From: Phaseolus vulgaris
Lineage: Eukaryota > Streptophyta > Magnoliopsida > Fabales > Fabaceae
Assembly (NCBI RefSeq): GCF_000499845.2
Contig: NC_023756.2
Span: forward strand, 6,324,815 to 6,388,814
Length of the DNA stretch: 64,000 nucleotides
Direction of reading: 5' to 3'
In this document: positions 1-10,251 of the stretch, in pieces
Layout: each line of letters opens with the position of its first letter
Position numbering within the stretch: the stretch's first letter is position 1
Made by a program: the position numbers and the translations under genes
Notes under the pieces: model-generated
Databases searched by the model: none
What the model was told of the DNA's origin: nothing
The model's input: the letters and a program-made list of their open reading frames with translations, nothing else

Positions 1-480
1 CTCACTATATCTTGTTTTTCATCTTTGCCTCTGTGAAGTGAACCTTCACACTTACTTAACCATTTGATTAAGTTCATGTCCAGTGGGAATCTTCCTTAGC
101 TACTCACCATTAATTTCTAAAAACTCAACCTTAAGTAAAAGTGTCACCATGAATGAAAACATTTAAAAATTAACTCACATCATGTGTGACCTCAAGAATA
201 TCCCACATTTCTTTTGCAGAATTGCATTGTGACACCCTAAAAAATTAATCAAAGCTTAAAGTAGAAGTTATTATATTTTTTGCAATCCAATCAAACTTGG
301 TTTTCTTACTATCAGTCTCAGTCCATTCAAACCAAGGCTTATCAACCAACACATCATCCTTTTTTAGTTGTGGTATAAAAGTTCCATTCTCTATAGCTTC
401 CCAAATTCTTTTATATGTAGATTGAACAAAAATGTTCATTCTAACTTTCCATAATTGATAGTTCATGCCACAAAATAAAT
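1..480 (-). pseudogene. Copia gag remnant (UBN2-like region)
   Basis: The minus strand at 245-466 reads as a 73-residue gag N-terminal fragment (MNYQLWKVRMNIF near its start, then WEAIENG, KPWFEW and AKNIITS). It matches the gag of element C at 21946 almost position by position. Upstream of its first Met the minus strand still encodes the preceding PxLFCG stretch, and below 245 a frameshifted continuation (aaatgtgggatatt, 'MWD') can be followed to about 170. In this family gag forms the particle and binds RNA. The copy is cut by the window edge and broken by stops, so it is a dead fragment. No protease or pol is visible. Confidence 0.8.
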
Positions 481-486
481 GTGGTA

Positions 487-935
487 TATTTTTAGTTTGT
501 AATGAGTGAGAGAGATAAGATCACACAATCAATTATACTGGTTCACTCCTTACTAGAGCTACATCGAGTCCTCAGAAAACCACTGGGTATTTCACTAAGC
601 AATCAACAACAAATTAGAATCACACAACACCACAAAGAGGTAATCTTGACCACACAAGAACACACACCCTATTTGCCTTTACACACACACAATCTGAACA
701 ATCCTCTGACTTTACAGATTTACTGTTTTACAAGTATACAAAATGGAAAACAATTACAAGAATAGAAGGAACAGATTACACCTGGTGTACAGGAAATCAC
801 AGAGCTCCTAATTCACTTATTGAACCAATTGCACAACCTTACACAATCTTGCAAAGCTTGAATCAAATATCTTTGAAAACTGTTTCTTAATCTCTCTTTC
901 CGTGTTTTCAAATATGTGCCTCATCTAGGATTCTT
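487..935 (-). mobile_element. Partial Copia LTR adjoining the gag remnant
   Basis: Read on the minus strand, this stretch contains the same ordered blocks as the LTR of element D (positions 27320-27400): a 'taccc agtgg tttt' block, then 'atgtagctct', then 'gagtgaaccagtata'. It lies directly upstream of the gag remnant in the same orientation, as a 5' LTR should. The leader and PBS between LTR and gag are gone, so a deletion is likely. Its outer end abuts Gypsy-derived sequence at about 936. Confidence 0.65.
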
Positions 936-1893
936 TCCCTTTTGACTGTCAGGGGGTATACCTTGAGAACCGACTTCCCTAGTTATCTCTACGTCTATCG
1001 CCACAGTGGCCCGACCGGCCTTGGCGATCCTTCTCGTCCTTGCTCTTCTCCCCACTGGCCTCTGCCCGGGCCTGATTGCGGAAATGCCTCAGCTCCTCCA
1101 ACTGCATGAACTTAGCTGCTCTCTTCCTAAGTTTGTCAAGGCTACCGGTCGATTGCATGCAAAGGTTGTCAACAAACGGTCCCAGTTGCAGGGTCGTTGG
1201 CATGTGATGCATGGCAACATTCAGACTGAGATTCCGGATGCTCATTGCCACTTTGTTGAACCTATCAACAAAGGTTCTCAGCGACTCTCCCTTCTCATGG
1301 AAGATGCCCACCAGGGCGATAGAGGTCAGGTGATGCGGCCTGCTGGTGGCAAACTGAGTCTCGAACTTCGACAGAAGTGTGACAAATCTATCTATGGAGT
1401 TGAGTTGGAGCTTGGTGAACCAACTGAGGGCTCCTCCCTTCAAGGACACAGGAAACACTCGATACAACACTGCATCGTCCGAGGTGTAGAGACTCTTATG
1501 GGTGGTGTAGGCATCCATATGCTCGTTTGGGTCGGTAGTGCCGTCATACCGATCCCTATTGAAGCCCTTCCACTTGTCTGGTAGTGGAGCTTCTATGACA
1601 ATGTTGGTGAAGGGGTGTCGGCGGGCTGAGTTCAGAGTGACAATCGTCCTGACCAACTTGTTGAGACACGATTCGCCATCTATCGCATGGGTGAGAGCCT
1701 TGTCCTTCATCTCCTCAACTTGCCTCGGGTGGGGAGGGGAGGTGTAGGACCTGCCGACATCATTGGTCGGTCCAACAGATGATCCTTCCTCCAGAAGCTT
1801 CTTCTTCATCTCCTCATTCTCTGCTCGCAGAGCCCGTAACTCCTGTTCATTCTTCTTGCTGACCTCCTTGTTCTTCCTATTCATCTCAGCCAT
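936..1893 (-). pseudogene. Tat-type Gypsy gag, 5' part
   Basis: An open minus-strand frame of 304 residues starts at the Met at 1893. It has a charged coiled-coil N-terminus rich in E, K and N (residues 1-40), then a retrotransposon gag core with KGFNRDRYDGTTDPNEH (about residue 113), a GGALSWF motif and KFETQFATSRPHHL, then a basic tail. The gag family packages element RNA. Closely matching copies lie at 4231-4590 (plus strand) and, shortened, at 56178-56667 (minus strand). Homology with the last of these continues to about 936 past the stop at 979, so the frame is broken there and the rest of the element is missing on the left. Confidence 0.85.
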
Positions 1894-2000
1894 CTCTCTC
1901 TCTACAGAGATAGAAGTAGCATCGTATGATCACCTTCACTCATCCTTTCCACGCTTCGAGTTGATACCATCTACTTTCGTTCTTCAGCTAGTTTCTCTCG

Positions 2001-2019
2001 GCCCCACGGTGGACGCCAA
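2001..2019 (-). other. Primer binding site of the left Tat-type Gypsy remnant
   Basis: The minus strand reads TGGCGTCCACCGTGGGGCC two bases inside the LTR, the position and TGG start expected of a PBS. Element G has the same site (TGGCGCC at 56709-56715). I do not assign the tRNA. Confidence 0.7.
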
Positions 2020-2021
2020 TT

Positions 2022-2524
2022 GTTCCTGCTAGGAAGATGGGACCTAGAGAACTGTTGACTGACTTCGTCTTCCTCCTTCCTATCGGTCGGTTAACTCACT
2101 TCAGCTTACTCCTCCAACCTTCGTACTACTTTCTGGGTATCGGTTGCTTGATCACTAAATCTCTTGAGGAATGCCAAATGGGGGGGGGGGGGGAGGTACC
2201 TGCAAAAGGCACTCCGACGCTCAAGTCAGCAAAGGTTGTTCGACACTCGGTTGTCAGAGTCTAGTCAGTAATGACATACCTTGTTCTTGGAATATGCAAT
2301 ATTTATATTATTTTAATGGGCTTACCTTATTGGGTAAGATTAGTGAAGTGGATCGTACTTAGAGACATATTACCTAATTCTTAATGGTGGTTTAACTTTA
2401 CTGACCTTGATTTGAGCGTTAATGGACCGAATCTATCAATCGGCCCGCACGGACTCATGACATCTCGTCGGCTCGGTCATGGGAGCCAAGTTGTGGTATT
2501 GACCGTTCGGTCCATAGCGATACA
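2022..2524 (-). mobile_element. 5' LTR of the left Tat-type Gypsy remnant
   Basis: It starts tgttcctgctagg, like both LTRs of element G (46542 and 56718), and shares with them the 'gggacctagagaact' block, the 'actccgacgctcaagtcag' block and the 'attacctaattcttaatg' block. It is about 500 bp against 606-614 bp in G, and the 3' third has diverged. A 14-base G run at 2180-2193 replaces a 'ggtgggggta' stretch in G. The outer end is taken at the 'ca' at 2523-2524; 2526 is equally possible. No partner LTR is present, so target duplication cannot be tested. Confidence 0.75.
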
Positions 2525-3026
2525 CACTAAGATTTTAATTGGTTTTATTTTATGTATAATCACAACGAGAATGGTGTCTATCATAAAGATTAAGAAGAAG
2601 ATAAATGCTGAAAGTCAATTATATGGTAATAATTTTAATTTTAATTATTTATTCTTAACATAAAATTTTCTTTATATACTTATCAATGTAAGGAAATATA
2701 AAAGTTACATCTCATGCTTCAGAGTGATGTTCTTGAAGTATTAAGTATAGCTATAAACTATTAATTTGAAGAAGTATTAAAAATAAGGTGTCCTAATACA
2801 CAACTATGAAATAGAAAATGACAACTATGAAATAGAAAATGATTTCATTATGGGTGTGAAATAATATTTCCTATTTTCAAATACAGAAAAAATAAATTTA
2901 ATGAAAATTAACATAAAGTAATTATTATTATATTAATTTGTAATTGAAACATTTTCTTAATCATTTTGTATTCCTTCTACTTATATATATATATGTGTGT
3001 GTTTTTCTTTGAGTAATCATATGTAC
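2525..3026. other. AT-rich DNA without a recognisable gene
   Basis: No ORF with recognisable content is visible. A short direct repeat (acaactatgaaatagaaaatg) occurs twice at about 2801-2840, and a mixed TA/TG microsatellite lies near 2983-3002. Confidence 0.6.
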
Positions 3027-4218
3027 TTATTACGAAAATATCTCACCAAACATTATGATGAAAAATTACTCTTATAAATAAAACATAATCTCTCAATATT
3101 AATGAGAAAAAATATATTTGCTTAAATGTATTATATATAACATTATAATTTTATTTTTTATTAGAGAAAATTTAAAAGTTGTACTTTGTGTCCTAACTTA
3201 AGTTTTAAATATTATGCAATTCCAATTTAATTTCATTGTTGATATTGAATCAAAAGTTTTGATAAGGCATGTGTCTCATTCTTTTGCATGCATGTGTTAT
3301 GTCTAAATTATAATTACTATTTTTATTGACATTCATGTTATATATGTCTAAGTTATTTTGATATGAATATAGAAAATTTAAAAAATTGTAAATGAAAATT
3401 ATTTATATCTTAATATAAAAGTGATAATATATAACTTTTTTTTCAAATTTGAAAACTAAGAAGGTATTATAAGAATGATATTAAAAGAATATGGCAAAAA
3501 AACAATGTTGTTATTTTGAGATAGATATATTACTAAGAACTTGAAAAAAATCATGAAATATAGTATTTTAAAAAAAATTATATAATGTTTAACGAATTAA
3601 ACTTCATCCATAATTTATGTTTATATCATAATTTTGTTTATTTATAGGTATATAGGTATAAGCTGCAAATAGATATAGACTTGTCACACACAACATAACA
3701 TGTTTAAATATATTAATAAAACATAACATGTTTAGATATATTAATAAAATTATTTCAAACACATATTAGATATAATATTTTCTAACACACTCTAAAATAA
3801 AAGAACCTTTAGGTTTTTTAAAAATCATAGGTTATAAATTGAGATTATTGAGTTTTATTGTTCTGCACAAATATTGATAATGAATTATTACCTTTTTTTT
3901 TATCCTTGGATGGTTATGCTAATGCCTTTGACTATTGGATGATTTTACAATTTTAGCATATTTATATTTCTTAATAATAGTATTTTGATAATATATAATA
4001 TTTGGGAGCACGAGTGGAAGCCTCATGGAACGTCTAACTCTATAGACTTTATTTAATAATATATAATATAATATAACTAATTAATGAATAATTCAAATAT
4101 TAAATACACATATCTACAATTATACGTTATAGCTTGTTTTCTGTTGGGACTTGGTATGCTACCCTCCCTATGTTATGTTATCTTCAACGTCACTCATAAA
4201 TAAAGACTTCACTTCTAT
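3027..4218. repeat. Long dispersed repeat, copy 1
   Basis: Two blocks match 58223-59370 in the same orientation: a proximal block (3027-3195) and a distal block (3690-4218, with 'tgttgggacttggtatgctaccctc' near the end). The middle parts (3196-3689 and about 58395-58769) do not match. Copy 2 also has about 85 bases near 59065-59155 that copy 1 lacks. No coding content is visible. It could be ancient terminal repeats of a large element or a segmental duplication. Confidence 0.75.
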
Positions 4219-4230
4219 ACTTCTACACTT

Positions 4231-5395
4231 GTGGTGAAGTTTGAGACCCAGTTTGCCACTAGCAGGCCACATCACCTAATCTCCATCACCCTGGTGGGCA
4301 TCCGTCAGGAGAAGGGAGAGTCACTGAGAACCTTTGTTGATAGGTTCAACAAAGTGGCAATGAGCATTCAGAATCTCAGCCCGGATGTTGTCATGCATCA
4401 TATGTTGACAACTCTGCGCCCAGGACCGTTTGCTAATAACTTGTGTATGCAGCCAGCCACCAGCCTGGACAAGCTCAGGAAGAAAGCTGCCAAGTTCATG
4501 CAGCTAGAGGAACTCAGGGAGTTCCGCAACCAGGCCCGTGCCGAAACCAACAAAGAGAAAAGCAAGGAAGAGAGGGACCTCCAAGGTTGATCAGGTCAGC
4601 GGGGTGACATACGCATAAATAATAGGGATCGAGGAATTTGATTCTCAAGATACCCCACTAACAGTCGACAGGGGAAGAATCCTGGACGAGGCACTCAACG
4701 TCGAGTTAATCTCTCCTCCTAGGAAGATGGCCAACCCAAACAACGTCGACCGAAGGAAGCAGTGTCGGTATCATCAAAACAGCGTACAGTCCACTAGGAA
4801 ATGGCAGGCTTTGAAAGACAAAATTGAGGAACTCATTTAGGTCGGGCACCTACGCCAGTTCATCAGAAATGGCCAAGACGTAGGGTGCTCACCTCGCAGA
4901 GAAAAGCCCTCTAAGAGAAGAAGATCGCCTCCACGAACCCGAGATGATCGAGACTGCAGGGAAGACCGCCGATCTCGAAGAGACGACCCTCCCCGCAGGG
5001 ATGACCCTCCCTGGGAGGCCGAAAGAAGAGGAAACTGAGAGATTATCAACACCATAGTCGGCGACTTCGTCGGTGGAAGGAGTAGAAATAGCGCCAAAGA
5101 AAAAAACACCTACGGACAATACACTAGGTAAACGCGGTAGCATTCGGACCAAGGATGCCACCCATCACCTTCACATATGACGACTTCAAAGGCGTAAACT
5201 ATCGGCAGGCGATCCCATGGTGATATCAGTCGATATAGACCGATTTACCATAAAAAAATACCCTTTTGGACCAGGGAAGCTCAATAGAGATCCTCTACTA
5301 GAAAACGTTTAAAGTTGTGAGGATAGCCGAGGCCGACATGGTGCCTTACGATGACCACGTGGTCGGTTTCTCGGGCGAGAGGGTGGGAACCAAGG
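4231..5395 (+). pseudogene. Element B gag C-terminus and protease region
   Basis: At 4231-4590 an open frame encodes the C-terminal half of gag (KFETQFATSRPHHL, then RTFVDRFNKVAMSI, then KFMQLEELREF). After a stop at 4588, frameshifted remnants of the gag-protease spacer continue with Arg/Asp-rich repeats at about 4920-5000. The protease active-site region is recognisable near 5265-5310 as DQGSS followed by EILY, matching DQGSSVDILY of element G. The 5' half of gag is absent; the left edge joins the repeat at 4218. The right end at 5395 is where element A inserted. Confidence 0.8.
5391..5395 (+). repeat. Target-site duplication of element A (left copy)
   Basis: The 5-mer caagg immediately precedes the LTR start and recurs directly after the 3' LTR at 10252-10256. 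A 5-bp duplication is standard for LTR elements. Confidence 0.9.
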
Positions 5396-6438
5396 TGATG
5401 AGAATCAAATAAAGGAGGCTTTTATTAATGAAGGAAGAGGTCATTCACCTTCACATTTGAAGTTATTCCTTCTAGTCTTCTCAAAATTAAAAGAAGACAT
5501 AAAATAAAGAGAGGATCAAGCCTAAAGCCAAAGAAGTCTACAAGCTTTCAAGAATGGGCTTCAATTAAATATCTCTCTTTATAGTTTCTTTTAAATTGTA
5601 AATAATATAGAAAAGTGTTTAGAAAGGTGCTTAGAGGGAAACATTAGACACCTCTTTTGTAAAAACATCTTTAGGTTTTTAGTTTAGGAAAATTATAGGA
5701 AGCTTGGGGGGTGTGAGCTTAGTAAAGGAGTGTAGACATAATAGGGAGGTGCCAAACTAAGAAAGGAAGTCACACCTTCCTCATGCTCTAAGTTGGCGCC
5801 ACTTTTATGTCATTTAGGGGGTAATTTGAGTTTAATTAGCTTTTCATTTCAGCACCTCTCAGGCTATAAATAAAGGTGCGTGCCTTTGTAAAAATAAGAT
5901 TTGAATTTTGAATTAGAGAAACTCTACTCAATTTGAGAGAGAATTGGAGAGCTTTGTGCCTTCCCCACTTAGTCTTATCTTGAGAGTTCTTGGTTACCTC
6001 AAGTGGCGGCATAGCACACTCATCTTGGAGTCTTCATCCTCTAAGTGGCGTGATCATCCAACCAATCCCTCCATCTTCATGAGCTTTCTCTTCTCCTTCC
6101 TTCCTTCTCCTTCCTTCCTTCTCCTTTTATGTTCATGTCACAGCTTGTGTTCTTTGCATTTTCAGTTCGGTATTCTAGTTTCCTTTGCTGTTTTGCTTCG
6201 GTTCCTTTTTACATTTGCTGTTCCTCTTTGCTTCTTCTTCATTTCTAGTTGCTGTTTTGATTCAATTGACAATACATGGATCTTCCATATGAGTTTGCTT
6301 TTTGGAGCAAGTTTTGGTGAGTTCTTGAAACATAGAACATTGATCCAATTCTACTAAAAGTGCCTAAGCTATCTCCAACTCAAGTTGATTCCATAGAATG
6401 TCAAAGAATATCTCTTCTTTGCTATTGGATTCATATCA
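5396..6438 (+). mobile_element. Element A 5' LTR
   Basis: It starts tgatgagaatcaaata and ends ggattcatatca. It matches 9223-10251 over its whole length with scattered substitutions and a short CCTTCCTT-type microsatellite length difference near 6095-6125. The TATA box is at 5864-5876. Confidence 0.92.
5851..5879 (+). promoter_or_regulatory. TATA box enclosed by an inverted repeat in the A 5' LTR
   Basis: CTATAAATAAAGG (5864-5876) lies between agcacct (5851-5857) and aggtgcg, a one-base variant of its reverse complement. The intact form agcacct...aggtgct is in the 3' LTR at 9678-9707. The placement suits the core promoter of the element RNA; promoter activity is inferred. Confidence 0.7.
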
Positions 6439-6440
6439 TG

Positions 6441-6454
6441 TTGTATCTAGAGTT
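6441..6454 (+). other. Element A primer binding site
   Basis: Two bases after the LTR the strand reads ttgtatctagagtt. The intact family form is TGGTATCAAGAG (element F) or TGGTATCTAGAG (element E), complementary to an initiator-Met-type tRNA end. Here the first G is changed to T. Confidence 0.7.
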
Positions 6455-7135
6455 TAGCTGTGTTCTTGTTGAATTTTGAGTTGTGTTGCACTTTAATTCA
6501 AGAGCTCTATAATTCTTGCTGTTTACATTTCTGTTTTAGGCTTATTTTGAGTTTTATTGCTGTTTTCTTAATTGTGCCTATCATGTGTTTGTGTCTTTTC
6601 CTTTTTTAAATCCATACAAGTTTTGTCATAGTCATGTTTTTCCAATAATGTCATCACTTCTTGTAGTACTTTTATTGTATTTTTTGTTTCTTGCTTTGGT
6701 GTAATACAGTTTTCTGACTTTGTATCTTGATCCTTTGTGCATTTTCTGTTTTAGTATTGAGTTCATACTTGTATTTTAGATCTATACAAGTTCCTATACA
6801 TCATTTCCATTATGTCTTTGCTAGTTCTTAATTCTGTTTTTCATTCCTGTTAGGATTCCTCTATTTTTCTGAAAACGTGCTTACTGTTTCGATTTATTGC
6901 AATTGATTTACTCACTGGAAATTTCTGAAATTTTGGATTTGTGTTCTTTAAAGTGTTATAAAAGAGTAGAAAAAATAATTACTTCAAAATTCAAAGTACA
7001 AAAAAAATGATAAATCAAAAACAAAGAGTGTGCAATTCTGCCGAAACAAATACAGTAGTCTGGCAGCGATTTTGAAAAATTTATCTCAATTAATTGGCTT
7101 ACTTTTTTTTGGAGGAAAGAATACAAAGAGTTGAA
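6455..7135 (+). other. Element A leader
   Basis: T-rich, non-coding leader between PBS and gag. It corresponds to the longer leaders of elements F (17245-18480) and E (49970-51180), sharing for example a 'gctgttt' repeat-rich part and a 'tactgtttcgatttattgcaattgattt' block. Confidence 0.6.
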
Positions 7136-8268
7136 ATGAAGCAAACTAGGTCCTCTAAATCACTCAATGGAGTACGTCATTCTCATACACCTTCTTCTAG
7201 AGGTTCTTCCAATGATCATGGCCGTGAAGAGGAACATAGAAGAAGGAGGCATCACCATCATGCTCATGAAGATAAACGTGAAGATGGCTACTACCGAGAT
7301 GCAAAGGCCAAGCTCCCTTCGGTCAACATTCCTAGTTTCAATGGGGATAGTGATCCTAATGTGTATCTAGATTGGGAGGCTAAATGTGAACAAATTTTTG
7401 ACCTCCATAAGATCCTAGATGAGCACAAATATAAGCTAGCCACTTTAGAATTTTTAGATTTTGCCAAAGAATGGTGGCATAAAATTGTAATGGACATTAT
7501 ATATCGCAGAAACCTCCCGTGGTTTCTTGGAATACTTTGAAAGAGTGTATGCGCGCGAGGTTTGTTCCTCCTTCTAGGAAGGAACACTTGTTGAAGTTCC
7601 AAAGGCTTCCTCAAGGACATAGGATGGTAGATGAATACTTTAAAGATTTTGAAACAACTTTGACTAAAATGAATATGCATGCTAATGAAGAGTCAAAGAT
7701 TAAATGGTTTGTACGTGGTTTGAGAAGAGAAATTAGAGACTTTGTAGAATTAAATGAGTATTCTTCTTTAAAGAACGTGTTTCGCAAAGCCATTAAGGTA
7801 GAATCATATCTTTTGAAAAAAACTTTCAACAATACTCATGATGATGATTTCTGCAACTCTTCTAGGAAGGATGCAAACAAAATTTCTACTCAAATTTCTC
7901 CTTCCAATTTTTCCAAACAAACCATGTTTCCAAAAAAAGTTTCTACTACAAATCCTTCTACTCCTAAGTCACCTACCAAAACTTCAAATATCAAATGTTT
8001 TAAATCTTTAGGTTTTGGGCACATAGCTCTTCATTGTCCACAAAAGCAAATTTTAAAGATGAACAAGGTAAAACAAGCCTTAATTCACCCACCTACCCCA
8101 AGTAAAAATGAAAAAGACAAAGAAGGCCAAGTTGACATGGGTCTTATCCTTTCACATCCAAGGTGTTTTCCTTCCTTATCTTTTTCATTACCAAAGGTTC
8201 TTACTTCACCACCATCTTGGTTAAAAAATGTTAGGGATGATTTTTTCATACCTCCTAATGGTTGTCAC

Positions 8269-8999
8269 CATGGTTATCAAACTCGCGAGTCAACTCGTTG
8301 ACTCGTCCGAGTTTACGTACTCACTTTGCCTTACCGAGTTAACTCGGTAGTAAACTCGTTTTTTGGGTAAACTCGGTGGACTCGGCACAGACTCGGTGAA
8401 ATCGCAGTGGACTCGCGACTCTGATCCGAGTTGGCGAGTCCAACTGGTTTTTTTTTAAACCCCAAAATGGTGTCGTTTGTCGAGTTCTTTTGTTGGGTGC
8501 GACGGTAGATCGAGCGGAGCGTACGGTGGCCGCGGGTTACAGGTGGTGGCGTCGCGGTGGTCGCGGGTTGCAGTGGTGGAGTCGCGGTGGTTGCGGGTTG
8601 CAGGTGGTGGCGTCGCGGTGGTCGCAGGTTGTTGCTTATCATTTAAGGTTAGAGATGGGTGGTGTGAAATTAGGGTAGAGAAGGGATTAGGGTTCTGTGT
8701 TTTTTTATTGGGCTGCTGTAAGTCTGTTTTTTTAATTGGGCTTGCTGCACATTTGTTTTTTTGGGCAGAAATTGAATTTAAAGGAGGAGTATATTTTTTA
8801 AGGAATGTGTGGGAGGGAGTAGATCAAATTCAAGTGAGGTTAATAGAACTCCATCTTCTAATAGAAGTAAAAATGCTCTAGGAAACTATTTTTTTTTTTA
8901 ATATGAAAGTAGACTCTTACGAGTCTACGAGTCGAGTTTACGAATCGAGTCTACGGAGCTCCCACGAGTCTATGTAGACACGCGAGTTTGACAACCTTG
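8269..8999. mobile_element. Non-autonomous hAT-type element in the element A gag
   Basis: The ends are inverted repeats: the left starts catggttatcaaactcgcg and the right, reverse-complemented, caaggttgtcaaactcgcg. The flanks are gttgtcac at 8261-8268 and 9000-9007. CA...TG ends with an 8-bp duplication indicate hAT. Both subterminal regions are full of ACTCG/CGAGT repeats. No transposase is present. The interior (about 8500-8640) has tandem GC-rich repeats, followed by a stretch (about 8640-8700) like a plant 5' UTR. The duplication could be parsed slightly differently because the flank repeats part of the terminus. Confidence 0.85.
8515..8640. repeat. GC-rich tandem repeat inside the hAT element
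   Basis: About three imperfect copies of a roughly 36-39 bp unit built on ggtggtggcgtcgcggtgg and tcgcgggttgca. Its base composition is very unlike the AT-rich surroundings and suggests captured DNA. Confidence 0.7.
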
Positions 9000-9222
9000 G
9001 TTGTCACCATTTAAGAGGACTTTTTCCAAAAGATATCATCATTCCTAAACAAATTCTTCCAACTTGGTTGTTTTATAGAACCTCCTTTTCTGAAATCCCA
9101 TTGTTTCCAAATGCTAAGTCATGTTTTCCGTTTTCTTCCACTTTTAATTGTAAGAATAAACTGACTTTGTTATATGCAGGGATTCAGAATTCGTGGACAA
9201 ATTCTCTCCAACTCGAGGAGTA

Positions 9223-10251
9223 TGATGAGAATCAAATAAAGGAGGCTTTTATTAATGAAGGAAGAGGTCATTCACCTTCACATTTGAAGTTCTTCCTTCT
9301 AGTCTTCTCAAAATTAAAAGAAGACATAAAATAAAGAGAGGATCAAGCCTAAAGCCAAAGAAGTCTACAAGCTTTCAAGAATGGGCTTCAATTAAATATC
9401 TCTCTTTATAGTTTCTTTTAAATTGTAAATAATATAGAAAAGTGTTTAGAAAGGTGCTTAGAGGGAAACATTAGACACCTCTTTTGTAAAAGCATCTTTA
9501 GGTTTTTAGTTTAGGAAAATTATAGGAAGCTTGGGGGGTGTGAGCTTAGTAAAGGAGTGTAGACGTAATAGGGAGGTGCCAAACTAAGAAAGGAAGTCAC
9601 ACCTTCCTCATGCTCTAAGTTGGCGCCACTTTTATGTCATTTAGGGGGTAATTTGAGTTTAATTAGCTTTTCATTTCAGCACCTCTTAGGCTATAAATAA
9701 AGGTGCTTGCCTTTGTAAAAATAAGATTTGAATTTTGAATTAGAGAAACTCTACTCAATTTGAGAGAGAATTGGAGAGCTTTGTGCCTTCCTCACTTAGT
9801 CTTATCTTGAGAGTTCTTGGTTACCTCAAGTGGCGGCATAGCACACTCATCTTGGAGTCTTCATCCTTTAAGTGGCGTGATCATCCAACCAATCCCTCTA
9901 TCTTCATGAGCTTTATCTTCTCCTTCCTTCCTTCTCCTTTTATGTTCATGTCATAGCTTGTGTTCTTTGCATTTTCAGTTCGGTATTCTAGTTTCCTTTG
10001 CTGTTTTGCTTTGGTTCCTTTTTACATTTGTTGTTCCTCTTTGCTTTTTCTTCATTTCTAGTTGTTGTTTTGATTCAATTGACAATACATGGATCTTCCA
10101 TATGAGTTTGGTGTTTGGAGCAAGTTTTGGTGAGTTCTTGAAACATAGAACATTGATCCAATTCTACTAAAAGTGCCTAAGCTATCTCCAACTCAAGTTG
10201 ATTCCATAGAATGTCAAAGACTATCTCTTCTTTGCTATTGGATTCATATCA
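9223..10251 (+). mobile_element. Element A 3' LTR
   Basis: It starts tgatgagaatc inside the reading frame and ends gattcatatca, followed by the duplicated caagg. The first 112 bases are coding (stop at 9332-9334). It carries the TATA box with intact flanking inverted repeat (agcacct 9678-9684, aggtgct 9701-9707). Confidence 0.92.

Larger units (their letters stand above)
7136..9334 (+). pseudogene. Element A gag fused to the LTR-encoded C-terminal tail
   Basis: The frame starts at the ATG at 7136 (EMKQTRSS context) and carries a His/Arg-rich N-terminus, then the gag core (PSVNIPSFNGDSDPNVYLDWE, WWHKIV). A one-base shift near 7510 breaks it, and it continues from 7519 (CMRARFVPP, then KWFVRGLRREI). 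A zinc-knuckle position near 8000 reads CFKSLGFGHIALHC, with the second Cys replaced by Ser. The hAT insertion (8269-8999) cuts the frame. Without it and one 8-bp duplication, codon 8266-8268 is followed in phase by 9008-9010, and the frame ends at 9334, 37 codons into the 3' LTR. The tail QNSWTNSLQLEEYD matches the pol tail of element F. Confidence 0.85.
5396..10251 (+). mobile_element. Element A: gag-only non-autonomous Gypsy element
   Basis: Two LTRs (5396-6438 and 9223-10251) bound a PBS, a leader and one gag-derived reading frame. The termini are tgatg...tatca and the flanks are caagg on both sides. No reverse transcriptase, RNase H or integrase lies between the LTRs; the gag frame runs straight into the C-terminal tail that pol has in element F. 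Such elements depend on enzymes from an autonomous partner. A hAT element interrupts the frame. The two LTRs are nearly identical, so the insertion is recent relative to element B, which it interrupts. Confidence 0.92.

Noticed and set aside
502..765. 87-residue plus-strand frame near the left edge
   Set aside because: It lies on the opposite strand of a Copia LTR remnant and shows no domain.
1006..1584. Plus-strand open frame of 192 residues
   Set aside because: It is the reverse-strand shadow of the Gypsy gag at 979-1893, which has clear family motifs.
5944..6357. Phe/Ser-rich frame of 137 residues in the A LTR
   Set aside because: It starts downstream of the TATA box but is pyrimidine-rich low complexity and is not conserved as a frame in the second LTR (9771-10170 is split by a stop).
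6956..7144. Possible viral-type or tRNA-like structure near the A leader
   Set aside because: No cloverleaf could be drawn with conserved tRNA positions; the region is T-rich leader.
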